The notes under the pieces: model-generated
Seen by the model: the letters and a program-made list of their open reading frames with translations, nothing else
Databases searched by the model: none
Told to the model about the DNA's origin: nothing
Made by a program: the position numbers and the translations under genes
Shown here: in pieces, positions 43,764-52,670 of the stretch
Numbering within the stretch: the stretch's first letter is position 1
Layout: every line of letters starts with the position of its first letter
NCBI RefSeq assembly: GCF_003439925.1
Contig: NZ_QQRR01000003.1
Coordinates: 62,001-126,000 of the forward strand
DNA length: 64,000 nucleotides
Direction: 5' to 3'
Source of the DNA: Haloprofundus halophilus
GTDB lineage: Archaea > Halobacteriota > Halobacteria > Halobacteriales > Haloferacaceae

Positions 43764-44837
43764 TCATCGAACCCGGTCACGTCCCGCATCTGTAGACTCG
43801 GAGTCGGTAACGGAGTGGTTAGCGTGCCACCACTCGAAAATTGCAGCACCGAGGAGTACGACGAGTGCGACCGCGACGGCGAGCAAGTGGGGCAGATACA
43901 TCGACGCCCAGAGGAGATAGCTCCGACTCCGCGCACGCTCGTCGAACGCCCCGTGAGCGCCGTAATCGGTCTCGTCGTCAACCGGGTCCCAGAGGTTATC
44001 AGTTCCGTCGGAGTCTGCGGGTTCGTCTATCATCTGCGACCCCCATCCAGAGCGAGCGAGGAGATTGTCGAGTTGACGAGGGATAATCCGGTTGCCCAAA
44101 ATCGCCTTCGCCGTCGAACGACCGACCCACAACTCGTCGCGGTTGTGGTGGCTCGCCCAGACGATCGCGTCGGCCGCGACTTCGGGTTGGTAGATCGGTG
44201 GTACCGGCTGTGGTTTGTCCGGTAATCGGTTCCTCACCCACTCGAACTGTGGCGTGTTGAGTGCCGGCATCTGCACCATCGACAGTTGAACGTCACTGTC
44301 CTCGTGAATCAGCTCTGTCCGCACGGACTCGGTAAATCCCTGGATGGCGTGCTTCGAGCCACAGTACGCCGACTGCAACGGAATCCCGCGATAGGCAAGT
44401 GCCGACCCGACCTGGATTATCGTTCCCTCGTTCCGGGGACGCATGCGGTCGAGTGCGACCTGTGTACCGTGGACGCAGCCGAGGTACGTCACTTCGGTCA
44501 CACGCCTATACTCATCAGATTCCATCTCTGCCGCCGGGGAGAACACAGACGTCATCGCGTTGTTCACCCAGATATCGATCGGACCGAACGCATCTTCGAC
44601 GGCGTCCGCCGCCGCCTCGACTTGGTCCGAGTCGGCGACGTCGGTCGGAACGACGAGCGCTCTCCCGCCCGCATCCTCGACATCCTGGCGTGCGCCTTCG
44701 AGTCCGGCCTCGCCACGGGCGAGAAGCCCGACTTTCGCTCCCTGTTCGGCGAAGGCCCGAGCGGTCGCTCGTCCTACGCCGGCCGATGCGCCCGTCACTA
44801 CGACGACGTCCGCGTCTGATTCTGTTGTCGAATTCAT
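43764..44837 (-). CDS. Short-chain dehydrogenase with C-terminal membrane helix
   Basis: 357 residues. Rossmann TGASAGVGRATARAF near 15-29, NNAMTSVFSPAAEM, catalytic SAYCGSKHAI (YxxxK). A late hydrophobic helix (~310-335, YLPHLLAVAVALVVLLGAAI) anchors the C-terminus. Substrate unknown. It ends an operon with SPW/VKOR and GH15 genes; clusters of SDR, SPW and GH15 genes occur on plasmids in several bacteria and haloarchaea, as I recall. Confidence 0.88.
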   Translation of the reverse strand: MNSTTESDADVVVVTGASAGVGRATARAFAEQGAKVGLLARGEAGLEGARQDVEDAGGRALVVPTDVADSDQVEAAADAVEDAFGPIDIWVNNAMTSVFSPAAEMESDEYRRVTEVTYLGCVHGTQVALDRMRPRNEGTIIQVGSALAYRGIPLQSAYCGSKHAIQGFTESVRTELIHEDSDVQLSMVQMPALNTPQFEWVRNRLPDKPQPVPPIYQPEVAADAIVWASHHNRDELWVGRSTAKAILGNRIIPRQLDNLLARSGWGSQMIDEPADSDGTDNLWDPVDDETDYGAHGAFDERARSRSYLLWASMYLPHLLAVAVALVVLLGAAIFEWWHANHSVTDSESTDAGRDRVR

Positions 44838-44861
44838 TAGTATGTCTCCGAAAGTCGGTTT

Positions 44862-46235
44862 TCAGGTGATGTACCGCGGCCACCAATCGCCGTACTCGTC
44901 TCGAATCGGCCCGCGTGGGATGCTGGCACCAATCAGTAGCACCCCGGCGAGAGCGCCGTTCGCCGCTACGAGCATCGGTGCGCCGAATAGCCACGGCGCG
45001 ATGACGATCCATGCGCCGAGCGGAACGTTGAGGAAACGGACGGCGCGTGCGGGTTCACCCGTCGCGATGACCGAAAACGAGACGACGAGTGCGCCGACGA
45101 GGTGACTGCTGCTGGCGAGCAGTCCTTGCGTTCCGAAAATGGTCGGCGAGAGCATCATCCAGAAGCCGAGCGCCATCGCTCCGAGAAGATACCACGGAAG
45201 GGAAACTCCCCAGAACATGCCCGCAGGGCGATTTCGTTCGGATCGGGTTTCCTCGGGCAAGCCGGCGTCCTCCTCGGAGAGGTGACCTCCCATCCAGAAC
45301 GCGTGCCAAAAAGAGACTCCTTCGCTCATGCGGCGCTTGAGGAGCTGCATCATCGCGACGACCTCGTCGACAGTGAGCGAGATCATCCACAGCATTCCGA
45401 ACGCTGAGAGTAGACACAGCGTACACCACGTGCCTACGAGTAAGGGTTGTGAGATGACGAGCAGTACTTGGACGAAACCAAGTGGAATGACGACGATGCC
45501 GAAAAACGACACCATCCACGGCATCGTCCGCCAGCGACTCTTGTCGCCCATGAATCCCATCAACGCCTCGATGGCGTACGCGACGGCGCCCAGTCCAGAG
45601 TCGGAGACGGGGAAAGCTTCAGAGACGCGCGATTCGAGTATCTGTGCGGTTCCGGTCCCGAAAAACGGGTCCCAGACTGCGTCGATGTGTCCCAGCTGGT
45701 ACGCCGCCATGTACCGCGAGGCGAAGAAACCGAAGAATCCCAGTGCGATGAGCGGCGCGCGCTGGGCCGCCGTCGAGGGATTGTACGACCACCCGGAGGG
45801 AACTGTTGCCCCGTCCATCTCCATGCGCATCATGATGATGACGGAGAACATGATCACGAGGATACCTACGAGGCTGTCGTTCAGATACGCGGCAGCCGTC
45901 GGCGCGTGAAACACGAGTGGCGCCACCAACAGCCACAGCCCCACGAAACTGTTCGCGTACGACGCCCACGGGTTCTCACGGAGAAGCGTTATCGCGCTCA
46001 ACCCGATCAGAACCACGCCGGTGACGATGTCGCTCCACGTCATCAGCACGCTCTCGTATCCGAGCGTGGGCGGACTGAACAGCAGCCAGATTCCCAGCGA
46101 GATGACGCCGTACTGTATCCACGGCTCCTTGAGCGGATGGTTGAGCATCATCTCGCCGGGTTCTTGCATCTCTCCGTTCGACTCGCCTTCTCCTTGGTCT
46201 GAACTCGACGGACTGTCGTGTTGGTTTTCGGTCAC
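44862..46235 (-). CDS. SPW-repeat and VKOR-like membrane protein
   Basis: 457 residues, about 11 membrane segments. Two SPW-type repeats (EPWIQYGVISLGIWLLFSPP near 38 and the final LNVPLGAWIVIAPWLFGAPM) enclose a VKOR-like bundle whose redox motif is GTWCTLCLLSAFGMLWM (CxxC). VKOR-type enzymes oxidise quinone-linked thiols to make disulfides. Whether this one does so is uncertain. Overlaps the GH15 stop by four bases. Confidence 0.72.
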   Translation of the reverse strand: MTENQHDSPSSSDQGEGESNGEMQEPGEMMLNHPLKEPWIQYGVISLGIWLLFSPPTLGYESVLMTWSDIVTGVVLIGLSAITLLRENPWASYANSFVGLWLLVAPLVFHAPTAAAYLNDSLVGILVIMFSVIIMMRMEMDGATVPSGWSYNPSTAAQRAPLIALGFFGFFASRYMAAYQLGHIDAVWDPFFGTGTAQILESRVSEAFPVSDSGLGAVAYAIEALMGFMGDKSRWRTMPWMVSFFGIVVIPLGFVQVLLVISQPLLVGTWCTLCLLSAFGMLWMISLTVDEVVAMMQLLKRRMSEGVSFWHAFWMGGHLSEEDAGLPEETRSERNRPAGMFWGVSLPWYLLGAMALGFWMMLSPTIFGTQGLLASSSHLVGALVVSFSVIATGEPARAVRFLNVPLGAWIVIAPWLFGAPMLVAANGALAGVLLIGASIPRGPIRDEYGDWWPRYIT

Positions 46236-48136
46236 AGTTTCTCACTCCCGTCTCGCGCCTGTGTCGAATCGCTCGCCGAGGCATCAGTCTCGACGTCCGT
46301 GTTCGCCGTCGCTCCGTTTCGGTTCGCGTTCGTACCGCGCTGCCTCGCCTCAGCGAGGTCGAGCGAGGCGTTGATAAGCCCGATATGACTGAACGCCTGG
46401 GGGACGTTTCCGAGCTGGATGCCACGTTCGGGGTCGACCTCCTCGGCAAGCAGTCCGAGGGGACTGACGTATCGTTGCACGCTCTGAAAGCGCGTCTCTG
46501 CCTCGTCGACTCGGTCGGACTGGGCGAGCACGGAGACAAGCCAGAACGAACAGAGGAGAAACGCACCCTCCTCGCCGGGGAGTCCGTCGTCTCCCTCATA
46601 CCGTTTCACCAGTCCATCACCGACAGCTAACCGGTCTATCACGGCGTCTATCGTCGACTGCACGCGCGAATCGTCAATCGGCAGAAAACCGACGATAGGG
46701 ATGAGCAGGCTCGTCGAATCGAGCCGGTCCTCGTCGCCGAACGCGCTGACGAAACTATTCGCCGCCTCGCTGTAGCCCTCTTCGAGGACGGTCTCCTTGA
46801 TCTCACGTCGGCTCTCTCTCCAGCGGTCGACGGGGCCGTCGAGGTCGGTATTGGCGACGATTTTGAGTCCTCGGTCGAGCGCGACCCAGCACATGACCTT
46901 CGAGTAAACGAAGTGCTGACGGTCGGTTCGCATCTCCCAGATACCTGCGTCGGGCTCTTTCCACCCCTCACACACGTAGTCGATGAAGCTGCGCATCGCG
47001 TTCCAGCTTTGCTCGCCGATGGACTCCCCGTAGCGACACGTCTCGTAGATTCCGTGAATCAACTCGCCGTAGACGTCGATCTGATGTTGGTCGGCTGCAG
47101 CGTTGCCGACACGGACGGGGGCAGACTCGCGGTATCCCGAGAGGTGATCGAGCGTCCGTTCGTCCGGGACGGGGTCACCATGAACGCCGTACACCGGGCT
47201 GACGTCCGACGGTGGGCCGCGCGAACAGTGCGCTAAACACAGCTCGAAGTACTCTCTCGCTTCGGTCGTGTGCCCCAGTTCGGTGAGCGCCCGAACGGTG
47301 AACGCGGCGTCACGGATCCAGTTGTATCGATAGTCCCAGTTTCGCACACCGCCGATATCCTCCGGAAGCGACGTCGTCGGCGCCGCACATATCGCTCCTG
47401 ATTCGTGATTTATCAAGAGCTTGAGGATGAGCGACGACCGCACGACGCTCGAATGCCACTTCCCACCCACGGGACACTCCTCGGTCGGGGAGCTGTCGTC
47501 TATCCAGTCACGCCAGTACCGGACAACCTCGTCGAGGACTTGTTGATGATGCCCCGGATTGTTTGGAATTTCGCACCCATATCCGAGAGCAAGCCATCGA
47601 GTCTCACCTTCTTCGAGCGTTATCGTCGCTTCGGCGCCGTGTTCCGAAACAGACAGCGGAATCGAACTGGAGAGGAACGCTGCTTCGTCGGTTGATTCTG
47701 CAACGACACCGTGCGGCGTGGACTCGACGGTCGGGACCGTCCGAGCGTAGTCGAACCGTGGAGCGAAGTCGACGTGGAGTTCGGCCTGACCGTCTTCGCA
47801 CGCGATGCGACGATACACTGCCTGCATCGGCGAACTCGTCGCCCGAGCGGTCTCCGGGACCGGCATGAAGTCGGTGACCGTAGTTCGTCCCGACGCCGTC
47901 CGAAAGTGCGTCTGGAGGACGTTCGTCCGGTCAACGTACTCCTGGAGTGACTCGAACGATTTCGTCGGTTGGACAGTGAACTGTCCACCCCGTTGGTCGT
48001 CCAGAATGGCGGCGAAGACGCTCGAGGAGTCGACGGATGGGAAACAGCACCAGTCGATAGCGCCGTCGCATCCGACGAGTGCGACGGTTTCTAGATTTCC
48101 GATGACGCCGTAGTCTTCGAGTGGAGTGTACGACAT
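46232..48136 (-). CDS. Glycoside hydrolase family 15 (glucoamylase/trehalase-like)
   Basis: 634 residues from ATG 48136; the longer frame to 48241 has an atypical tail. MSYTPLEDYGVIGNLETVAL, CDGAIDWCCFPSVDSSSVFA, a central beta-sandwich then the (alpha/alpha)6 barrel with RNWDYRYNWIRDAAFTVRAL and the catalytic acid-bearing KEPDAGIWEMRTDRQHF. GH15 enzymes release glucose from starch or cleave trehalose. No signal peptide, so intracellular; trehalose or glycogen is a plausible substrate. Confidence 0.9.
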   Translation of the reverse strand: MSYTPLEDYGVIGNLETVALVGCDGAIDWCCFPSVDSSSVFAAILDDQRGGQFTVQPTKSFESLQEYVDRTNVLQTHFRTASGRTTVTDFMPVPETARATSSPMQAVYRRIACEDGQAELHVDFAPRFDYARTVPTVESTPHGVVAESTDEAAFLSSSIPLSVSEHGAEATITLEEGETRWLALGYGCEIPNNPGHHQQVLDEVVRYWRDWIDDSSPTEECPVGGKWHSSVVRSSLILKLLINHESGAICAAPTTSLPEDIGGVRNWDYRYNWIRDAAFTVRALTELGHTTEAREYFELCLAHCSRGPPSDVSPVYGVHGDPVPDERTLDHLSGYRESAPVRVGNAAADQHQIDVYGELIHGIYETCRYGESIGEQSWNAMRSFIDYVCEGWKEPDAGIWEMRTDRQHFVYSKVMCWVALDRGLKIVANTDLDGPVDRWRESRREIKETVLEEGYSEAANSFVSAFGDEDRLDSTSLLIPIVGFLPIDDSRVQSTIDAVIDRLAVGDGLVKRYEGDDGLPGEEGAFLLCSFWLVSVLAQSDRVDEAETRFQSVQRYVSPLGLLAEEVDPERGIQLGNVPQAFSHIGLINASLDLAEARQRGTNANRNGATANTDVETDASASDSTQARDGSEKL

Positions 48137-48207
48137 ATCTGCGCGTTCTGAGTCGCTTTGGGTGGTCGGTATCCTCTCGGGGAACTGAACTCTGTGGGGT
48201 TGTGTTG

Positions 48208-48564
48208 CTACGAAATCAGGTTGCGACAGCTTTCGGCGCACTCGCGTAGGACGTCGGCGCAGACCTGGCAGTGCTCGGCGTCGTGCCGGTCACACTCTTC
48301 GGCGCACTCCTCGGCGACACCTGCGTTGACCTCTGCGAGTTCGGTGCTGTAGTTGGAGTCTCGGGCCATGAATCGTGCGTGCAGCGAGGCGATGTCGGCG
48401 ACGTCACGACAAAGGCGGAGACAGCGGGCCATCTCCTCGCCTTCGCCAGCGCACTCGTCTGCACACCACTCACAGACCTCAGTGGCCTCGTTACACAGTT
48501 CGACACACTCGCGCTCTTCATTATCCAGATGGCTTATGTCGGATAGCGTTTCTGTAAGAGACAT
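48208..48564 (-). CDS. Cys-rich four-helix copper-storage-like protein (Csp/DUF326)
   Basis: 118 residues from ATG 48564. Cys pairs repeat along helices: ECVELCNEATEVCEWCADEC, ARCLRLCRDVADI, AEECAEECDRH and EHCQVCADVLRECAESCRNL, about 14 Cys. This is the pattern of cytosolic copper storage proteins (Csp3) that fill a four-helix bundle with Cu(I). It stands 71 bp upstream of GH15 on the same strand. A 14-bp palindrome lies 44 bp before the start. Confidence 0.78.
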   Translation of the reverse strand: MSLTETLSDISHLDNEERECVELCNEATEVCEWCADECAGEGEEMARCLRLCRDVADIASLHARFMARDSNYSTELAEVNAGVAEECAEECDRHDAEHCQVCADVLRECAESCRNLIS

Positions 48565-48607
48565 CGCACGGGAATGTACCACGACCATCTTTTCGCTATT
48601 TGTGGTT

Positions 48608-48621
48608 AACTTTCGAAAGTT
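48608..48621. promoter_or_regulatory. Palindrome AACTTTCGAAAGTT before the copper-storage gene
   Basis: A perfect 14-bp palindrome 44 bp upstream of the ATG, where a repressor or activator would act on a leaderless promoter. Only copy seen in this window. Confidence 0.5.
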
Positions 48622-49017
48622 GCGAAACACCCCCTTCGCGAGAGAGTAGTCCGACCGTCACACCGGGGCAGTCGGAGTCTCTGTCCTCGGAGTCCTCTTC
48701 GCCGACTGTGAACTGTACTCTGTGAGAGGGAGTACTCGGGGAGGTCCCCTATTCTCTCAAAGTAATTCGCTTCTCTCGCAACGAAATATAAACCTCGTCC
48801 TCCCACAGGATGGTATTCGTCGTTCACGGTGAGGGGGAAATCACGCCGTGGCTGGATCACTGTGGTCTCTAGCTGTGCTGCCCGAAGGATACTTCGACAA
48901 CCGCGTTTGCAGTACTATCCACCGCAGACCCGAAGACAGGTGGCTCACGCGCCCACGACTTGCTCTCTCGACACCGGACGATACAAGAACTATCTATTCG
49001 GGAGGTGACTAACTCGT
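48622..49017. other. Gene-free spacer
   Basis: Frames here have shadow-like composition. The right end must hold the promoter of the HEAT-like gene starting at GTG 49018. No RNA motif noted. Confidence 0.4.
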
Positions 49018-49308
49018 GTGAGCTCACGTACACCGACAGAGTGTATCGAACTTGCGACCGACCCATCGGCGAACGATGCGGATCGCAGTGATGCGATTCA
49101 CTCGCTCAAACAGGCGAACGAATGCGACGAACTGGCGGCGCTCGTACGGAACGAGACTCTCGAAGAACAGTTCCGCCGCGACGCTCTCGATGCGTTGGGG
49201 ACACCGCAGTGCGATTCGACGCTTCGCATACTCGTCGAAGAGGAATCTCTCGACTCAGAGCTCCGCGACAGGGCATCGGAGTCACTCGGACGACTCGACA
49301 GCGACTGA
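49018..49308 (+). CDS. HEAT/PBS-lyase repeat-like small protein
   Basis: 96 residues from GTG 49018. Two or three helical hairpins (SDAIHSLKQANECDELAALV, then EEQFRRDALDALGTPQCDST, then DSELRDRASESLGRLDSD) follow the HEAT-repeat rhythm. Such proteins are protein-binding scaffolds. Ends 35 bp before the convergent beta-helix gene. Confidence 0.6.
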   Translation: MSSRTPTECIELATDPSANDADRSDAIHSLKQANECDELAALVRNETLEEQFRRDALDALGTPQCDSTLRILVEEESLDSELRDRASESLGRLDSD

Positions 49309-49342
49309 GATAGGGTAGCGGACCGTGCTGCTCGGCGCCATC

Positions 49343-50668
49343 CTACCCGACGGGGTCGAACCCGTCGTCGAAGTCGAAGCTGTCCAGATTCGTCGAGACG
49401 TCGTCGTACCGGTTGCCCACGAACACCGACGCGGCACTGTCGCCGTTCACGCCGAGCGTCCCGCCTCGGAAGCGTGAGAATCTGATGTCGGCGCGCTCGG
49501 CGCCCAGCAGCAGGAGGACGTTCGCGTCGCCAGTCTGTCGGAACTCACAGCCGTCGAAGACGACGCCCGGTGTTCCAACGTGAATCCCGTGACGGTCCGC
49601 GTACGCGCCGTGGTCGAACCGGAACGTACAGTTGCGGAACGTGACGCCGGCCCCGCCGTCGGCGACTTGGACCGAGTACTGTCTCGCCTCCCCGGACCCC
49701 GAATCGCGGATCACGACGTTGTCCATCAGTATCTCGTCCTCGCGTTCTCCGGAGACCTTTATCGCTCGCGACGACGCATCCGACTCGATGACTGTGTCGC
49801 GAACGGTAGCTCCCTCGCTGACGCGCAGAAGGTCGTTCTCCCAGTTCGTCGCGGTGATCGTACAGCCCTCGATACGCGGGCGGCCCTCCTGCGCCCAGAT
49901 GCCGCACCCGGTGTGGTCGACGTGCTCACCGTCGAGGACGACGTTCGCATCGCGAACGACGTCGTCGCCGTGCTCGCCGGCCCCCAGTCGGATGTTCCCG
50001 TTCCCGTTGTTCTCGAACTGCCCCCCTTCGATGATAGTCCGTCCGGGCCCCGAACTCTTCGCGTAGACGCCGTTGTCGACGAAGCCGCTCACCTCGCAGT
50101 CCTGCAGTCGGAGCGTGCCCTCGTGGTCGGCCTCGACGTTCACGCCGATTCGATAGTTGTGCTGCTGCTGCGTCCCGGACTCGTAGATACAGCCGTCGGC
50201 CATCCGGAGGTTTCGGACGACACCGGTCCCTTCCGGCGTCGTGACGTTGAACCACATCAGCGACGCGGGCGGGCGCTCCAAGCGGTCTATCCGCCCGGTG
50301 ACTCGGACGTCTTCGACCAACAGTCCATCCGGGACGGTCGCCCCGATTGCTCTCGGGCCGACTCCCGGCTCGGAGAAGTCGAAGGTGACGTTCTCGACCA
50401 CCGCGCGTTCCGTGCCGACGAAGGTGAGCGCCCGACTCATCTCGGGGTCGTCGACTCGAATCGTCGCACCGGGCCCGCCGACGACCGCCACGCCCGCCCG
50501 CTCACCGAACTGCAACTCCTCGTCGAGGCGATGGGCTCCACTGGATAGGGCGTAGACTACGGGGTCCCGCGTAGCGGTGGCGTTCACCGCTTCGTCGACC
50601 GAACTGTACTCACCGACGTCGACGGTACTCCACCCTTCGATACGCAGGTGTTCTACCGTCACTCCCAT
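49343..50668 (-). CDS. Right-handed parallel beta-helix protein
   Basis: 441 residues from ATG 50668. After an N-terminal alpha/beta part (MGVTVEHLRIEGWSTVDVGE), repeating ~22-residue turns rich in Val, Asn and Gly appear (VVRNLRMADGCIYESG, DCEVSGFVDNGVYAKSSG, NVVIRDSGSGEARQYSVQVA) as in pectate-lyase-type folds. No signal peptide is evident and no lyase catalytic motif was identified. May be a surface or carbohydrate-acting protein, function unknown. Confidence 0.7.
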   Translation of the reverse strand: MGVTVEHLRIEGWSTVDVGEYSSVDEAVNATATRDPVVYALSSGAHRLDEELQFGERAGVAVVGGPGATIRVDDPEMSRALTFVGTERAVVENVTFDFSEPGVGPRAIGATVPDGLLVEDVRVTGRIDRLERPPASLMWFNVTTPEGTGVVRNLRMADGCIYESGTQQQHNYRIGVNVEADHEGTLRLQDCEVSGFVDNGVYAKSSGPGRTIIEGGQFENNGNGNIRLGAGEHGDDVVRDANVVLDGEHVDHTGCGIWAQEGRPRIEGCTITATNWENDLLRVSEGATVRDTVIESDASSRAIKVSGEREDEILMDNVVIRDSGSGEARQYSVQVADGGAGVTFRNCTFRFDHGAYADRHGIHVGTPGVVFDGCEFRQTGDANVLLLLGAERADIRFSRFRGGTLGVNGDSAASVFVGNRYDDVSTNLDSFDFDDGFDPVG

Positions 50669-50821
50669 AGGTATTTCTGCGAGAGAGCCCGAACGCGGTG
50701 ACTCTCGCGGCCCGCCCGATGACGTGGGCTCTCTGGAGCCCGACTGGGCGATTCTGTCAGGATTCCGAATTACAACCACAAATCATGAGCAACTGCTGGT
50801 CGTACGTGTAGACGCACCACC

Positions 50822-52606
50822 ATGAAGGGTAACGAGACATCCGTCGGCGAGTGGCGGTCCCTCGATGGCCGTTCCGCACGAGATAGCACCGACGACCCCG
50901 ACGTCGTCTTCGCGCACGTCAGCGATCTCCACGGCCAGCTCCTGCCACGGTATCAGGTGTACTACGACAACCCGACGTCCAAACCCGACTTCGAGTTCGG
51001 AGACGACGATTACGTCATCGAACGCGGAGGCGGCATCCCCCTCCTCGCTGCCAAACTCGACGCCCTCCGCGCTGACTACGATGTCTGTACGCTGATGAGT
51101 GGCGACACGTTCCACGGCTCCGCCGTCACGACCTACACTGATGGGCGAGCGATGCTCGACCCCATCAACGAACACGTCGAACCCGACGTCTACGTCCCCG
51201 GAAACTGGGATTACTCGAACGAGGCCGCCGTGGACGGTATCTTCGTAGAGCTGATGGAGGCGCTCGACGCCCCGGTCCTCGCGAACAACCTCTACGACTG
51301 GGAGACCGACGACCTGCTGTACGACGCGTACCGGATACTCGACGTCGGAGCCGTCTCGGTCGGCGTCGTCGGGATGACGAACGTCTACGTCGACCGGATG
51401 GCCCCCGCGTTCTACGACGGGAAGTACCGCTTCGGAAAGCATCCCGCACTCCTCGAGGAGTCCGCACGGGCCGCTCGTGAGGACGGCGCGGACGTCGTGG
51501 TCGCCGTGACCGAAATCGGACTCCCCTGGATGGTGCAGGCCGCGAAGGACTGTACGAGCGTAGACGTGATGTTCAGCGCCCACACCCACGAGTACACCTA
51601 CGACCCCATCGTCGTCGAGGCGACCGACACCGTGGTCGTCGAGTCCGGGATGGGCGAGGGACTCGGTCGCGTGGACCTCCGCGTCCGCGACGGCGAGGTG
51701 CAGTTCCGACACCACCTCTACTGTCTGACCGAGGGGGGTGAGCACACGCCCGACCCGGACGAGGGAGCCAGAGAGACGGTCGAGTCCGTTCGCGCGCCGT
51801 TCTACGAGGACGACCCGGGGTTCGAGCGCGGAGCGGGGACGCTCGACCGCCCGCTGGATACGGTCGTCGGCCGGACCGAGACACCGCTCTACCGGCAGTC
51901 GTTCCTCGAGAGCGCGTGGAACACGCTGTTCAACGACGCGTTGCGCGCTCACTTCGAGACCGACCTCGCCGTCTCGCACGGCTTCCGGTACGGAACTGCC
52001 ATTCCGCCCGGGGAGATCACCCTCGGCCAGCTCTACACGTTCTTTCCGATGACGACGCCCGTCGCCCGCGGCGTCGCGTACGGACAGCAGCTCACGTCCC
52101 ACATGGAGGCGTTCCTCGAGGACAACTTCACGCCCTACCCCTACGACCAGGAGGACGGCCGTGTCCGGAACTTCTCCTCGAACGTCGAGGTGACCGTCGA
52201 CCCGACCGCCAAGCGCGGCCGCCGCCTCGTCGAGATGCGCATCGACGGCGAGACGGTCGACCCGGAGGAGACGTACTCGGTGGCGACGTTCCGCCGGCCG
52301 GGCGACCCCGAACGCGACCTCGGCAACTGCGGCTTCCCCTTCCGTGACGTCGAGGTCGACGACGGGACGATACCGGTCGACGTCATCGTCGGGTACCTCG
52401 AAGAGCACTCGCCCGTCGATTACGAGGTGATGGGTCTGGTCGAGACGGCCGACGACGGCGGCCGAGCCCAGAACACGCCCGCCGACGGGCCGTACCCGTT
52501 CATCCAGCCGGGCGTCGACTACGCGGACGGCGAGGCGTACTGCGAGACGTCCCTGATTCCACGTGGGAACGTTTTCCCCGAAGAAGGACGTAATCGAACG
52601 CGCTAG
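50822..52606 (+). CDS. SoxB-like metallophosphoesterase/5'-nucleotidase
   Basis: 594 residues. Metal ligands in AHVSDLHGQLLPRYQ (Asp ~35, His ~37), CTLMSGDTFHGSAV (Asp ~95), VYVPGNWDYSNEA (Asn ~128; GNWD instead of GNHE) and VMFSAHTHEYTYD. The GNWD and SGDTFHGSA features resemble SoxB, the thiosulfohydrolase, more than classical 5'-nucleotidases. C-terminal 5'-nucleotidase domain at ~320-560. No signal peptide, unusual for SoxB. The next gene, a persulfide dioxygenase, supports a sulfur role. Confidence 0.75.
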   Translation: MKGNETSVGEWRSLDGRSARDSTDDPDVVFAHVSDLHGQLLPRYQVYYDNPTSKPDFEFGDDDYVIERGGGIPLLAAKLDALRADYDVCTLMSGDTFHGSAVTTYTDGRAMLDPINEHVEPDVYVPGNWDYSNEAAVDGIFVELMEALDAPVLANNLYDWETDDLLYDAYRILDVGAVSVGVVGMTNVYVDRMAPAFYDGKYRFGKHPALLEESARAAREDGADVVVAVTEIGLPWMVQAAKDCTSVDVMFSAHTHEYTYDPIVVEATDTVVVESGMGEGLGRVDLRVRDGEVQFRHHLYCLTEGGEHTPDPDEGARETVESVRAPFYEDDPGFERGAGTLDRPLDTVVGRTETPLYRQSFLESAWNTLFNDALRAHFETDLAVSHGFRYGTAIPPGEITLGQLYTFFPMTTPVARGVAYGQQLTSHMEAFLEDNFTPYPYDQEDGRVRNFSSNVEVTVDPTAKRGRRLVEMRIDGETVDPEETYSVATFRRPGDPERDLGNCGFPFRDVEVDDGTIPVDVIVGYLEEHSPVDYEVMGLVETADDGGRAQNTPADGPYPFIQPGVDYADGEAYCETSLIPRGNVFPEEGRNRTR

Positions 52607-52670
52607 ACGGCGGCGAACACCGACAGAGCCAGCGGACAACAGACTCGGACAGCACACTGGTGAGAGAAAC

